Below, one piece after another: positions 34,612 to 44,901 of a DNA stretch of 64,000 nucleotides. This stretch comes from WLWS01 sp965243105 (GTDB taxonomy: Bacteria > Pseudomonadota > Gammaproteobacteria > Eutrophobiales > Eutrophobiaceae). The DNA lies in contig CBDEUC010000001.1 of the NCBI GenBank assembly GCA_965243105.1, positions 542,582-606,581 of the forward strand, in the 5' to 3' direction. The position numbers and the translations under genes are program-made. The notes under the pieces were generated by a model that did no database searches, was not told the origin of the DNA, and saw only the letters and a list, made by a program, of their open reading frames with translations. Numbering within the stretch: position 1 is the stretch's first letter; the number at the start of each line of letters is the position of its first letter.

Positions 34612-34992
34612 ATGCCGGCAAACGTGATAATTCTTTTCAGGGTCGCGCTTGTCGTCGCGGTACTGGTGATCCTTTACCTGACAACGACACCGGTACAATA
34701 CGAAGTGGGTCAGAACATTAATGACAAGGTTTCCCATGCACTGGCCTTCCTGTCCTTATCGTTCCTGGCTGACTATTCTTTTCCACGCAGTCATTTTTCA
34801 ATACGAAAAATAGTACCGGTGCTGGCCTATGGTGTGCTCATTGAGTATATCCAGTACTTCCTTCCTTACCGCGAGTTTTCCTTGCTCGACATGGTGGGAA
34901 ACACCGTGGGACTGCTCATTTACATACTCTTTATACCGCTTTTTCAGCGCGTGCCCCTGCTGAGGCAGCGCCAGGTGATCGATGATGACTAG
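34612..34992 (+). CDS. VanZ-like family membrane protein
   Basis: 126 aa, four hydrophobic helices. The VanZ pattern is visible in NDKVSHALAFLSLSFLAD, EYIQYFLPYREFSLLDMVGNTVG and the short charged tail. VanZ-like proteins have no settled function outside teicoplanin resistance. Its end overlaps the convergent asnS stop by 4 bp. Confidence 0.85.
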   Translation: MPANVIILFRVALVVAVLVILYLTTTPVQYEVGQNINDKVSHALAFLSLSFLADYSFPRSHFSIRKIVPVLAYGVLIEYIQYFLPYREFSLLDMVGNTVGLLIYILFIPLFQRVPLLRQRQVIDDD

Positions 34993-36368
34993 AACTCAAG
35001 ATGCTTCGGTGTACGTGGAAAGGGGATCACGTCACGAATATTGGATACGCCGGTAAGCAGCATCAGCAATCTTTCAAAACCCAGGCCAAAGCCGGCATGG
35101 GGTGCGGTGCCGTATTTCCTCAGCTCGAGGTACCACCAGTAATCGGATTCGTCAAAGTCCATTTCCCTGATGCGCTTTAGCAGGTAATCATGACGTTCCT
35201 CACGCTGGCTGCCACCTATTATCTCGCCAATTGAAGGTACCAGCACGTCCATCGCCGCCACGGTCTTTTCGTCATCATTAAGACGCATGTAGAATGCCTT
35301 GATGTCCTTTGGGTAGTCATAAACGATTACCGCTTGCTTGAAGTGCTTTTCCGTGAGGAAGCGTTCATGCTCTGACTGTAAATCTTTTCCCCAGGCAGGT
35401 TCGTATTCAAATTTCTCGCCTGCTTTTTCCAGTATTTCGATGGCTTCCGTGTAGGGCAGGCGAATAAAACTTTTGCTGGCGATATTTTCAAGTGTTTGCA
35501 TGAGGCTCTTGTCGACGAATTTTGCAAACAGGTCAAGGTCAGCACTACACTCGTTAATCGCGTGGCCCACCAGGTACTTGATCATCTCCTCACCGAGGTC
35601 CATGTCATCCTCGAGATCGGCAAAGGCCATTTCCGGTTCTATCATCCAGAATTCAGCGATGTGGCGAGAGGTATTGGAATTTTCAGCTCGAAAGGTGGGA
35701 CCAAAGGTATACACGTTGCCGAGGCTCTGGCAAAAAGATTCAACAGACAATTGCCCGGATACCGTGAGCATGGATTCCTTGCCAAAGAAGTCCTCGCCGT
35801 AATCAACCTTTCCATCTTTCATGGGGGCATTACCTGGCTCCAGGGTAGTGACGCGGAACATTTCACCCGCGCCCTCGCAATCCGCACCGGTAATAATCGG
35901 CGTGTGGATCCAGCGAAACCCCCTGTCCTGGAAAAACTGGTGAACCGCGTGGGAAAGACTTGAACGTATCCTGAATATCGCGCCGTATTTATTGGTCCTT
36001 GGACGTAAATGTGCAATGGTCCGAAGAAACTCATCGGAATGACGTTTTTTCTGCAGCGGGAAGTCTTCCGGGGCGACACCCAGCAATTCCACGGCAGTGG
36101 CCTGGACTTCCCATTTTTGTCCTTTACCCGGGGATTCCACCAGGCGTCCGTCTACTTTTATCGCGGCGCCGGTAGCGATGTCCCTGATCTTTTCGTAGCC
36201 CTCCATGGTGGCATCCGCAATCACCTGGATGTTGGCCAGGCAGGAACCGTCGTTAAGCTCAATAAAGGAAAAATCCTTGGAGTCGCGGCGAGTTCTTACC
36301 CAGCCCTGGAGACTGATCGACTCGGCTGCGTTTTCACTTTGCAGGTAATCAACTATTCGTGGTTTCAT
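34989..36368 (-). CDS. asnS: Asparaginyl-tRNA synthetase
   Basis: 459 aa class II synthetase. An OB-fold anticodon domain (VRTRRDSKDFSFIELNDGS) is followed by the catalytic core: motif 2 near TFRAENSNTSRHIAEFWMIE and motif 3 GFGLGFERLLMLLTG. The AEFWMIEPEMAF form identifies AsnRS rather than AspRS. Overlaps the methyltransferase gene by 4 bp, so the two are coupled. Confidence 0.95.
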   Translation of the reverse strand: MKPRIVDYLQSENAAESISLQGWVRTRRDSKDFSFIELNDGSCLANIQVIADATMEGYEKIRDIATGAAIKVDGRLVESPGKGQKWEVQATAVELLGVAPEDFPLQKKRHSDEFLRTIAHLRPRTNKYGAIFRIRSSLSHAVHQFFQDRGFRWIHTPIITGADCEGAGEMFRVTTLEPGNAPMKDGKVDYGEDFFGKESMLTVSGQLSVESFCQSLGNVYTFGPTFRAENSNTSRHIAEFWMIEPEMAFADLEDDMDLGEEMIKYLVGHAINECSADLDLFAKFVDKSLMQTLENIASKSFIRLPYTEAIEILEKAGEKFEYEPAWGKDLQSEHERFLTEKHFKQAVIVYDYPKDIKAFYMRLNDDEKTVAAMDVLVPSIGEIIGGSQREERHDYLLKRIREMDFDESDYWWYLELRKYGTAPHAGFGLGFERLLMLLTGVSNIRDVIPFPRTPKHLEF

Positions 36369-37027
36369 ATTTTTCTCGCAAGGGTCAGGCCGTCACCGAC
36401 AGGTAACATTGAAATATCGACGCGTTGGTCCTCATGAAGTGCCTGGTTAAACTTCCTGATGGCAGTGACTTCGGCGTTTTGTTTATCCGGGTCAATCACC
36501 GAGCCACCCCACAGTACATTATCTATCCCCATTACTCCGCCAGGCCGTAAAAGTTGTAAACCAAGCTCAAGGTATTCCTGGTACTCTTCTTTTATCGCGT
36601 CTGCAAAAACAAAATCGTATGTGCCGGCCTGGCCACTATCCAACAGGTCCTGGAGTGTCTCAAGCGCGGGTGCCAGCCTTAGTTCAATACGCTCGCTGAC
36701 TCCCGCCATCTCCCAGTAACGACGAGCTGTCCTTGTATAATCCTCGTTCACGTCACAGGCGACCAGGCGTCCGTCTTCCGGCATACCCAGTGCCATGCAG
36801 AGACTGCTATAGCCGGTGAATACCCCGAGTTCGATAATTCGCCTTGCACCAAGCAATTTCACCAGCAGGGTCATGAACTGCCCCTGCACCGGTGAAATCT
36901 GCATTGTCGCCCAACGATGAGAGGCAGTCTCCTCGCGCAGTTGCCTGAGAATGAGATTCTCTCTTAAACTGACGGACTCAAGATAGGCGTATAGCTCATC
37001 AGTCAATTCGATTATGTTACGAGACAT
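36365..37027 (-). CDS. Class I SAM-dependent O-methyltransferase (CCoAOMT-like)
   Basis: 220 aa. SAM site IIELGVFTGYSSLCMALG, acidic residue in LVACDVNEDY, and DFVFADAIKEEYQEYLEL. This matches the small cation-dependent O-methyltransferase family; the substrate is unknown. First gene of a pair with asnS, divergent from the cpdA-like gene. Confidence 0.9.
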   Translation of the reverse strand: MSRNIIELTDELYAYLESVSLRENLILRQLREETASHRWATMQISPVQGQFMTLLVKLLGARRIIELGVFTGYSSLCMALGMPEDGRLVACDVNEDYTRTARRYWEMAGVSERIELRLAPALETLQDLLDSGQAGTYDFVFADAIKEEYQEYLELGLQLLRPGGVMGIDNVLWGGSVIDPDKQNAEVTAIRKFNQALHEDQRVDISMLPVGDGLTLARKI

Positions 37028-37071
37028 GGTGTTTACTTTATTGTTATTTCAGGATGTCCTGGTGGTCCGTG

Positions 37072-37857
37072 ATGAACAAAAATAGGCTGCAGCCGGCGAA
37101 TACCAATTGTATCAGGCTCATACAGATAACCGATACCCATATCTTCTCCGACCCCGAAGAAGAGCTGGACGGTTTAAACACAGCGACATCACTGTCCAGG
37201 ATCATAGATGGGATAACCGCAGAAGAACAGGCAGACCTGGTGGTGCTCAGCGGCGACCTCGTACACGATCCAGATCCTTTAGCCTATGCCAATTTAAGTG
37301 CGCTGCTTGAGCCCTTGACGATCCCGGTCTTCTGTCTTCCGGGTAATCATGACGACCCCGGGCTGATGCAAAAACAATTAAACACTGGAATAACGCGTAC
37401 CGATAAAGAAATTATTATCGGCAACTGGACGCTTATCCTGCTTGACGATTTTATTCCGAATGCCCATACCCATGCAGGAGCCCTGGATAATGACGAGCTG
37501 GTGTTCCTTGAAAATGCCCTGCAAAAGACTGGTTCTGAAAATGTCCTGATTTTTTTGCATCACCACCCGGTACCCATTCTTTCCAGCTGGATGGACGGCA
37601 TGATGCTTGAGAACCCGGAAGATTTTTTCAGCATCGTGGATAGTTTCAAGCAGGTTCGTTGTATCGGTTGGGGGCACATACACCAGGAGTTTCGTAGCAG
37701 CCGGGCCGGCGTGACCCTGGTCGGAAGTCCGTCCACCTGTATACAGTTTAAACCCGGAAGTGACGCCTATGCCCGGGATAATCTCGCTCCGGCTTACAGT
37801 GTCTTTGAGTTATCACCCGGGGGAGGGGTGGAGGTGCAGGTAAAGCGAGTAGGGTAG
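37072..37857 (+). CDS. cpdA: 3',5'-cyclic AMP phosphodiesterase, CpdA-type
   Basis: 261 aa metallophosphoesterase. Metal-binding motifs in order: ITDTHIF, VLSGDLVHDPD, LPGNHDDP, FLHHHPVP and GHIHQEF. These are the five blocks of the class III (CpdA) enzymes that hydrolyse cAMP. The start is ATG 37072, with ATG 37054 as an alternative. Converges on sdaA with 7 bp between stops. Confidence 0.88.
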   Translation: MNKNRLQPANTNCIRLIQITDTHIFSDPEEELDGLNTATSLSRIIDGITAEEQADLVVLSGDLVHDPDPLAYANLSALLEPLTIPVFCLPGNHDDPGLMQKQLNTGITRTDKEIIIGNWTLILLDDFIPNAHTHAGALDNDELVFLENALQKTGSENVLIFLHHHPVPILSSWMDGMMLENPEDFFSIVDSFKQVRCIGWGHIHQEFRSSRAGVTLVGSPSTCIQFKPGSDAYARDNLAPAYSVFELSPGGGVEVQVKRVG

Positions 37858-37864
37858 AGCCGGG

Positions 37865-39250
37865 CTAGCACTCCACGATATTAACGGCGAGACCGCCCTT
37901 TGATGTTTCCTTGTACTTGGTGCGCATGTCCATACCCGTTTGACGCATGGTTGCAATTACCTTGTCCAGGGACACCTTGTGAATGCCATCCCCGAGCATG
38001 GCCATGCGTGAAGCATCGATCGCCTTGACCGCGCCGATGGCATTTCTTTCAATACAGGGGATTTGTACCAGGCCACCTATCGGGTCACAGGTCAGACCGA
38101 GATTATGTTCCATGGCAATTTCAGCAGCATTCTCTACCTGCTCATTACTGCCACCCAGCGCTGCCGTGAGGCCCGCAGCCGCCATCGAGCAGGCCACGCC
38201 AACCTCGCCCTGGCAACCGACTTCGGCGCCGGATATTGAAGCGTTTTTCTTGTACAGCGCACCGATGGCAGTGGCTACCAGGAAAAAATCATGAATACCC
38301 CGTTTACTGGCATCCCTGCAGAAGCGATCGTAGTAACGCAATACAGCAGGAATGATCCCTGCCGCACCGTTGGTGGGTGCCGTGACCACTTTTCCCCCGG
38401 CAGCATTTTCTTCGTTTACCGCAATAGCCCAGAGATTGATCCAGTCCATGGCGGCCATCGGATCACTCAGCGATTCGCTGTCTCGCGATTCAAGCCGCTG
38501 GTAAAGATCACTGGCACGGCGATTCACTCTCAGGCGACCGGGTAACAGCCCGGTGTTGTTGCAGCCACGCTCGATACAGCTTTCCATGGTTTGCCAGAGT
38601 TCGTCAATTTTCCCAAGCAGGCTGTCTTTATCTACCCGGCTTAGTTCATTTGCCATGACAATTTCTGCAATACTCAGCTGGTTTTCGCGACAAAGCGAAA
38701 GAAGCTCCCTGGCTGAAGCAAAAGGGAAAGGCAGGTTTTCCTGCTCCGCGGGTTCACTGGCCCCGGCTTGTTGTGATTCACTTTCGCTTACAACGAATCC
38801 ACCCCCGATAGAATAGTAAATACCCTGCAACAAAAGATTTCCCAGCTCATCAAGCGCACTGAATCGCATGCCATTGGAGTGAAAGGGCAGGAGCTTGCGA
38901 CGATTAAATTTCAGATCCGTATCAACATTGAATTTTATTGGCCTTGTATTCATTAAGCGCAAAATGCCGTCCTGCCTTATGCCATTCACCAACTTGTCAG
39001 CATTGTCAGGGTCAAGCAGGTGCGGTTGTTGCCCGGATAATCCTAGTAATAGCGCCTTGTCCGTGGCGTGGCCGATGCCGGTAAGTGCGAGAGAGCCAAA
39101 GGTCTCAGCGCAAATATTGCTGACCTGCTGTAGCAGATGTTTCTCTTCAAGTTCAGAGCAGAAGCGATAGGCCGCAATCATGGGCCCGACCGTGTGTGAA
39201 CTTGACGGACCAATACCAATCTTGAATAAGTCCAGTAAGCTAACGTTCAT
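37865..39250 (-). CDS. sdaA: L-serine ammonia-lyase, iron-sulfur type
   Basis: 461 aa. Single-chain L-serine dehydratase: beta domain with GIGPSSSHTVGPMIAA near the start, alpha domain with TNGAAGIIPAVLRYY, and Cys ligands in EVGCQGEVGVACSMA and LTCDPIGGLVQIPCIERN. Converts serine to pyruvate and ammonia. Same strand as the LysR gene 27 bp upstream and next to the glycine cleavage genes, so a joint serine/glycine pathway is likely. Confidence 0.95.
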   Translation of the reverse strand: MNVSLLDLFKIGIGPSSSHTVGPMIAAYRFCSELEEKHLLQQVSNICAETFGSLALTGIGHATDKALLLGLSGQQPHLLDPDNADKLVNGIRQDGILRLMNTRPIKFNVDTDLKFNRRKLLPFHSNGMRFSALDELGNLLLQGIYYSIGGGFVVSESESQQAGASEPAEQENLPFPFASARELLSLCRENQLSIAEIVMANELSRVDKDSLLGKIDELWQTMESCIERGCNNTGLLPGRLRVNRRASDLYQRLESRDSESLSDPMAAMDWINLWAIAVNEENAAGGKVVTAPTNGAAGIIPAVLRYYDRFCRDASKRGIHDFFLVATAIGALYKKNASISGAEVGCQGEVGVACSMAAAGLTAALGGSNEQVENAAEIAMEHNLGLTCDPIGGLVQIPCIERNAIGAVKAIDASRMAMLGDGIHKVSLDKVIATMRQTGMDMRTKYKETSKGGLAVNIVEC

Positions 39251-39277
39251 GCAGGCACTCGCTGAAATAAATCATTT

Positions 39278-40129
39278 TCAGGCCATGCTGATGCGCAGGT
39301 ATTCCATGAGGCGAGTTACAGCTTCTTCATTTTTATTGGAACACCTGATCAGGCGTATCGACACTTTTCCCAGCCTGGGAAATTTCCTGTCGGTCTTGAT
39401 GATTTGCAGGTTATCAGGGACAGTTCTTTTTGCCAGAACGGTCACACCGAGTCCTTCTTCAATGGCAGACTGGATGCCGCTTAGATCGGGGATGGTATAC
39501 ACTATTCTCCACTGGCGATTTAGTTTTTCCAGTTTTTCAATGGCTCGTTTTCGGTAAATACAGCCGTCGGGCGCCACGATAAGCGGAATAGGCTCCTGTG
39601 TTTGTGCGTTAAACCTTTCCTTGCTAACCCAGACAAGTTCGTCAACCCAGACTTTTTCTGAGCCCCTGGTCGAGGTGTCATCCTGGAGTGCCAGGATAAG
39701 ATCAAAATTCTTGCGTTGCTTTGCCGACAGCAGGTTGATGCTAAGGTCGCAGCTTACATCAAGTGATACGGTTGGATAGGTCTTTGAAAAACGTCCAACA
39801 ATTCGAGGCAGAAGTGTTGTGGCAAACTCACTCGGTATACCAAGGCGAATATTACCGGAAATAGATGGCTTGATTATGCTGGATATTGCTTCATCGTTAA
39901 GCGCAAGGATCTTGCGGGCATAATCAAAGAGGATCTCGCCATCTTCTGTCAGCGCCAGCTTTTGTTCCTCGCGTTGAAAGAGACGTCGCTGCACAAGGTG
40001 CTCGAGCTTTTTCAGCTGCATGCTAACAGCAGGTTGCGAGCGGGATAGCAATTCACTCGCCTGTGTGTAGCTTCCGAAATCAGCAACGGTGACAAAGGAG
40101 CGCAGCACATCCATGGGAAGATTTTTCAT
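39278..40129 (-). CDS. LysR-type regulator, probable control of sdaA/gcv
   Basis: 283 aa. Winged helix: DVLRSFVTVADFGSYTQASE, LSRSQPAVSMQLKKLEHLVQ, RLFQREEQKLALTEDG. A substrate-binding domain follows. It reads away from gcvT across 179 bp and is directly upstream of sdaA, the classic position for a local regulator of both. The AT-rich stretch at 40150-40200 is the likely operator. It is not clearly GcvA. Confidence 0.9.
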   Translation of the reverse strand: MKNLPMDVLRSFVTVADFGSYTQASELLSRSQPAVSMQLKKLEHLVQRRLFQREEQKLALTEDGEILFDYARKILALNDEAISSIIKPSISGNIRLGIPSEFATTLLPRIVGRFSKTYPTVSLDVSCDLSINLLSAKQRKNFDLILALQDDTSTRGSEKVWVDELVWVSKERFNAQTQEPIPLIVAPDGCIYRKRAIEKLEKLNRQWRIVYTIPDLSGIQSAIEEGLGVTVLAKRTVPDNLQIIKTDRKFPRLGKVSIRLIRCSNKNEEAVTRLMEYLRISMA

Positions 40130-40308
40130 TAGAAACCGACCATGTATCAGAATATGTTATTAAGATATAAAAAATATTAATTATTCTTATGTAATATTGT
40201 GCGCTAGTATACTCCCTGTGTAAAAATATGAAAGCTATAGAACGGGGGTCCTTCAAGGGTTTCCCGGTGTAAGCTTGACTGCCCGCGGGTGTAGCCGGGG
40301 TAAAAACC

Positions 40309-41451
40309 ATGAATATGTTTGAATCAACAAGTCATACCGTGGCTGGCGGAGAAACCAGGCAAACGGCACTTCACTCCCTGCACCTGGAAAGGGGTGGAAA
40401 ACTGGTGGAGTTTGCAGGTTATTCGCTGCCGCTGCATTATTCCGGCGGAATAAAAGCAGAGCACCTGCACACACGGGCCCGGACCAGCCTGTTCGACGTC
40501 TCTCACATGGGGCAGCTTCTTGTTTCCGGCGAGTCCGCCGGTAAGGCCCTGGAAGAACTTGTCACGGGCGATATGCAGGACCTCGCCCCTTATCAGCAGC
40601 GTTATACACTCCTCACCAATGACAGCGGCGGCATCATCGATGACGTCATGGTCACCCGTTGCCCGGAAGGGCTGCGGCTGGTGGTGAATGCTGCTCAGAA
40701 GGAATCGGTACTTCACTACCTCGACAGCAGGCTCAGTTCTCACCAGGTCACGCTGCAAAGTGGACATTCACTGCTTGCCCTGCAGGGACCCGACGCTGCT
40801 GCGGTGCTGGAAAACCACGTAGCTGGTGTCAGCCAGCTGGATTTTATGCAGGGCGGGAAATTCCAGCTGGGGGCACAGGAGTATTTTATAAATCGTTGTG
40901 GCTATACCGGAGAGGACGGTTTTGAAATTTCACTTTCGAATGAGCAGGCGGAAATCCTGGTCGCGCTGCTATTGGACGATGAGCGTGTTGCCCTGGCTGG
41001 TCTTGGCGCACGGGATTCATTACGGCTTGAAGCCGCGTTCTGCCTGTACGGAAAGGACATCAACGAAAACCGGACTCCCATTGAAGCCAACCTGTCCTGG
41101 GCTATTGCGGCAAAGTACAGGAGTGGAGCGACAGTACCGCGGTTTCCGGGTGCAAGTCTCATCATGCAACAGTGGCAAAACGGGGCTGCTGAAAAACTGG
41201 CAGGCCTCCAGGTCAGGGGGAAAGTGCCGGTAAGAGATGGTTGTCGCATTCTCGGCAAAGATGGCGAAAGAGTTGGCGTCGTTACCAGCGGCGGTTTTTC
41301 GCCTTCCTTATCGAGCCCGGTCGCGTTGGGTTACGTAAAAAGCGAATATAGTGTGCCTGGAACTGAATTACAGGTGGAAATCCGTAATCGTTTTCATACA
41401 ATTCTGGTCAAGGACATTCCCTTTATAAAACACCGGTATCACAACCGGTGA
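40309..41451 (+). CDS. gcvT: Aminomethyltransferase, T-protein of glycine cleavage
   Basis: 380 aa. Begins with ALHSLHLERGGKLVEFAGY, then folate-binding DVSHMGQLLV, the TNDSGGIIDDVMVTR block, CGYTGEDGFEIS and LGARDSLRLEAAFCLYG. Transfers the methylene group to tetrahydrofolate. No glycine-riboswitch pattern was found in the leader. The gene ends 17 bp before gcvH. ATG 40315 is an alternative start. Confidence 0.95.
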   Translation: MNMFESTSHTVAGGETRQTALHSLHLERGGKLVEFAGYSLPLHYSGGIKAEHLHTRARTSLFDVSHMGQLLVSGESAGKALEELVTGDMQDLAPYQQRYTLLTNDSGGIIDDVMVTRCPEGLRLVVNAAQKESVLHYLDSRLSSHQVTLQSGHSLLALQGPDAAAVLENHVAGVSQLDFMQGGKFQLGAQEYFINRCGYTGEDGFEISLSNEQAEILVALLLDDERVALAGLGARDSLRLEAAFCLYGKDINENRTPIEANLSWAIAAKYRSGATVPRFPGASLIMQQWQNGAAEKLAGLQVRGKVPVRDGCRILGKDGERVGVVTSGGFSPSLSSPVALGYVKSEYSVPGTELQVEIRNRFHTILVKDIPFIKHRYHNR

Positions 41452-41468
41452 CACCGGAGTTAAATGGT

Positions 41469-41846
41469 ATGAGTGATTTAAGGCTTACAGAAGAACACGA
41501 GTGGCTGCGACTGCAGGAAGATGGAAGTGTAAGGGTCGGTATAACCGATTATGCACAGGAACAGCTTGGTGACGTGGTATACGTAGAATTACCCGAATCC
41601 GGTAGCCGTGTTAGTGCAGGTGATGAGGCGGCCGTGGTTGAATCTGTAAAGGCAGCAGGCGAGGTGAAAGCACCAGTGACAGGTGAAATTACCTCGGTGA
41701 ATGAACGCCTGGGAGATGAGCCGGAACTGGTCAATAGTTCCCCGCTGGACGACGGGTGGTTTTTCACCATGAATATTGACGACCCGGCCGAGCTGGATGC
41801 CCTGATGGACGAAGACGCGTACGCAGAATTTGTAAAATCACTCTAG
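41469..41846 (+). CDS. gcvH: Glycine cleavage system H protein
   Basis: 125 aa from ATG 41469 (GGAG 8-9 bp upstream; a GTG at 41448 is a weaker choice). Lipoyl-lysine in VVESVKAAGEVKAPV, family start RLTEEHEWLRL and end LMDEDAYAEFVKSL. Carries the aminomethyl group between P, T and L proteins. Confidence 0.96.
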   Translation: MSDLRLTEEHEWLRLQEDGSVRVGITDYAQEQLGDVVYVELPESGSRVSAGDEAAVVESVKAAGEVKAPVTGEITSVNERLGDEPELVNSSPLDDGWFFTMNIDDPAELDALMDEDAYAEFVKSL

Positions 41847-41949
41847 GCCTGTAGCACAAGCAAGCGTCGAGTATGCAGTTGCTCGACTGACAATTTACCG
41901 CTCCTCAAGAAGGGGCTACATTTACCATGAGCTGGAGAGGTCAGACCTG

Positions 41950-44859
41950 GTGAAGAAAAAACAGACACTCGCAGAGTTGGAAATGCGAGGGGACTTTATT
42001 CGTCGGCACATTGGGCCGGATCGTAATCAAATTGCCAGCATGGTTGATGAACTGGAGCTTCCCTCGCTCGACGATATTATCGACAGGACAGTTCCTGGCA
42101 GTATCCTCGCGAAGGAAAACCTGTCACTCACCCACACCATTAGCGAACGAGAGGTAATCACGCGACTGCGTAAAATGCGCGAAAGGAACCGCGTATACAC
42201 CTCCATGATAGGCATGGGTTATTACGGCACTATCATGCCCGCCGTTATCAAGCGAAACGTGCTTGAAAATCCCGCGTGGTACACGGCTTACACACCATAC
42301 CAGGCGGAAATCAGCCAGGGTCGGCTTGAAGCCCTGCTTAATTTTCAACAAATGATTATTGATCTCACGGGTATGGAGATTGCCAATGCTTCGTTGCTTG
42401 ACGAGGGAACGGCGGCAGCCGAGGCCATGAGCATGTCAAGACGTGTAGGCAAAAATCGTGGTAACAGCTTCTTCGTCGACCAGGACTGTCATCCCCAAAC
42501 TATCGCGGTGGTTAAAACCCGGGCCAGGTATTTTGGTTACGAGGTCATCGTCGGCGACCCTGTAGAGCAGGACAGGCTCGATGAATTTTTTGGGGTACTC
42601 CTGCAATACCCGGGTAGTAGTGGTTCAATCAGAAATCTTGACGGGATTATTGCAGCTGCTGAAGAGAGTAGCACCATAATCACTGTTGCGGCAGATATCC
42701 TTGCACTTGTTCTGCTGAAATCCCCGGGGCAACTGGGTGCGGATATCGTTGTTGGCAGCAGCCAGCGGTTCGGTGTGTCCATGGGCTATGGCGGCCCGCA
42801 TGCGGCATTTTTTGCAACAAGGGAAAAATATGTTCGCTCGATGCCGGGGCGTGTTATCGGTGTGTCCGCGGACAATAATGGCGAGGTCGCCCTGCGGATG
42901 GCGCTGCAGACCAGGGAACAGCACATACGCCGTGAAAAAGCGACCAGTAACATTTGCACCTCGCAGGTGCTGCTGGCGGTGATCGCCGGCTTCTATGCGA
43001 TATATCACGGACCAAGAGGCCTGCGATTAATTGCCGGGCGGGTACATCGGCTGAGCCAGGTTCTTGGTCTCGGGCTTCAGCAGATGGGGTTTCAACTGGT
43101 TCACCAGTGCTTTTTTGACACGCTTACGGTCACCGCGACAAGTCGTGCCAGGCGTATTGCCGCAAAGGCGAGGGAATCACGCATCAACCTGCGAGTAGTG
43201 GATGCTGATACGCTCGGTATCAGCCTCGATGAAACCACTACCGTGAAAGAAATTCGCAAGGTCTGGGCTGCATTCGCTTCGAGCTCTGACAAGCTTCCCG
43301 ACATAGAACAGCTGGATGAACTGGTAGAAGAAAATATTCCAGCAGCGATGCTACGAAGGGACGAGATCCTGGCACACCCGGTATTTGAGCTCTACCATAG
43401 CGAAACAGAAATGATGCGTTACATGCGCTGGCTGGCACGCAGGGATATCGCCCTGGATCGGGCCATGATTCCACTCGGCTCATGCACCATGAAGTTAAAT
43501 GCAGCGACAGAATTACAGGCCCTGTCTTACAGGGAGTTCAGCTCGATGCACCCTTTTGCTCCGCTTGAGCAGTGCCAGGGTTACCAGCAGATGTTTGAGG
43601 AGCTGGAGGACATGCTATGTGACCTGAGCGGGTTTTCGGCTTTTTCACTGCAACCCAACGCGGGATCCCAGGGCGAATATGCCGGGCTGCTGGTGATAAG
43701 AAAGTTCCAGGAAGTGCATGCAGAAGGACACAGGAATATCTGCCTGATACCTGCCTCGGCCCATGGCACCAACCCTGCCAGTGCGGTCATGGCTGGAATG
43801 AAAGTGGTGATCATCGCCTGCGACGAAAATGGCAATGTCGACCTGGCCGATCTCAGGGCAAAGGCCGGGGAACACTCCGCATCATTATCAGCCCTGATGA
43901 TCACTTATCCTTCCACCCATGGTGTTTACGAGGAAGCGATTTGCGAGATTTGCGACATTGTTCATCAGCATGGCGGGCAGGTGTATATGGACGGCGCAAA
44001 CATGAATGCCCTGGTTGGCATCAGTCGCCCGGCAGAAATTGGTGCGGACGTGATGCACATAAACCTGCACAAGACCTTCAGTATCCCGCATGGTGGTGGT
44101 GGGCCGGGTATGGGGCCAATCGGTGTCAAAATGCATCTCGCACCCTATTTGCCGGATCATCCGCTGGTAGAAGGGGTCAACCCTGCTGCGGGAAGACACG
44201 GAACCATAGGCACCATAGCCTCCGCACCCTGGGGTTCAGCCAGTATTCTCAGTATTTCCTGGGCCTATATTGCCATGATGGGAGCGCACGGCCTGCGCCG
44301 GGCAACCATGGTCGCGATACTCAGTGCAAACTACATCGCACGGCGACTATCCGCACACTATCCCGTGCTCTACACGGGCAAAAACGGCATGGTGGCACAC
44401 GAATGTATTATTGACCTTAGAGACATCAAGGAATCATGTGGAATAAGCGTGGATGACGTTGCCAAGCGACTCATTGACTACGGTTTCCATGCCCCCACCA
44501 TGTCGTTTCCGGTTGCCGATACACTGATGATCGAGCCAACCGAGAGTGAAAACCGTCGTGAGCTTGATCGATTTTGTGATGCGATGATATCTATCAGGAA
44601 TGAAATCAGGGAAGTGCAGGAAGGCAGGGCAGACCCTGCGAACAACCTGCTGACCAATGCGCCTCATACACATCGACTCTTGCTGGAAGACTCATGGTCA
44701 ATGCCCTATACCAAGCGTGAAGCGTTTTATCCAATGGACAACATCAGGGATGATAAATACTGGCCCCCTGTAGGCAGGGTTGACAATGCGAGGGGGGACA
44801 AGCAGCTATTTTGTGCCTGTGTGCCGGTTGAAAACTACCAGGAAATATCGCGGGGCTAA
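41950..44859 (+). CDS. gcvP: Glycine dehydrogenase (decarboxylating), P-protein
   Basis: 969 aa single-chain P-protein (fused alpha and beta halves). GTG start at 41950 with GGAGAGG 9 bp upstream. Signatures: RRHIGPD, YTPYQAEISQGRLE, LDEGTAAAEAM, PLGSCTMKLNA, and the PLP Lys in HINLHKTFSIPHGGGGPGMG. It decarboxylates glycine onto the H-protein lipoate. The L protein is not in the window. It is followed by a structured 260-bp region. Confidence 0.96.
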   Translation: MKKKQTLAELEMRGDFIRRHIGPDRNQIASMVDELELPSLDDIIDRTVPGSILAKENLSLTHTISEREVITRLRKMRERNRVYTSMIGMGYYGTIMPAVIKRNVLENPAWYTAYTPYQAEISQGRLEALLNFQQMIIDLTGMEIANASLLDEGTAAAEAMSMSRRVGKNRGNSFFVDQDCHPQTIAVVKTRARYFGYEVIVGDPVEQDRLDEFFGVLLQYPGSSGSIRNLDGIIAAAEESSTIITVAADILALVLLKSPGQLGADIVVGSSQRFGVSMGYGGPHAAFFATREKYVRSMPGRVIGVSADNNGEVALRMALQTREQHIRREKATSNICTSQVLLAVIAGFYAIYHGPRGLRLIAGRVHRLSQVLGLGLQQMGFQLVHQCFFDTLTVTATSRARRIAAKARESRINLRVVDADTLGISLDETTTVKEIRKVWAAFASSSDKLPDIEQLDELVEENIPAAMLRRDEILAHPVFELYHSETEMMRYMRWLARRDIALDRAMIPLGSCTMKLNAATELQALSYREFSSMHPFAPLEQCQGYQQMFEELEDMLCDLSGFSAFSLQPNAGSQGEYAGLLVIRKFQEVHAEGHRNICLIPASAHGTNPASAVMAGMKVVIIACDENGNVDLADLRAKAGEHSASLSALMITYPSTHGVYEEAICEICDIVHQHGGQVYMDGANMNALVGISRPAEIGADVMHINLHKTFSIPHGGGGPGMGPIGVKMHLAPYLPDHPLVEGVNPAAGRHGTIGTIASAPWGSASILSISWAYIAMMGAHGLRRATMVAILSANYIARRLSAHYPVLYTGKNGMVAHECIIDLRDIKESCGISVDDVAKRLIDYGFHAPTMSFPVADTLMIEPTESENRRELDRFCDAMISIRNEIREVQEGRADPANNLLTNAPHTHRLLLEDSWSMPYTKREAFYPMDNIRDDKYWPPVGRVDNARGDKQLFCACVPVENYQEISRG

Positions 44860-44901
44860 CCGCGGTAGAACTGCTATACTTGCACTGGTAGTGCATCATA
44901 T

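Noticed and set aside
40130..40308. Glycine riboswitch upstream of gcvT
   Set aside because: The leader does not show the tandem glycine-aptamer pattern; control by the divergent LysR regulator is more likely.
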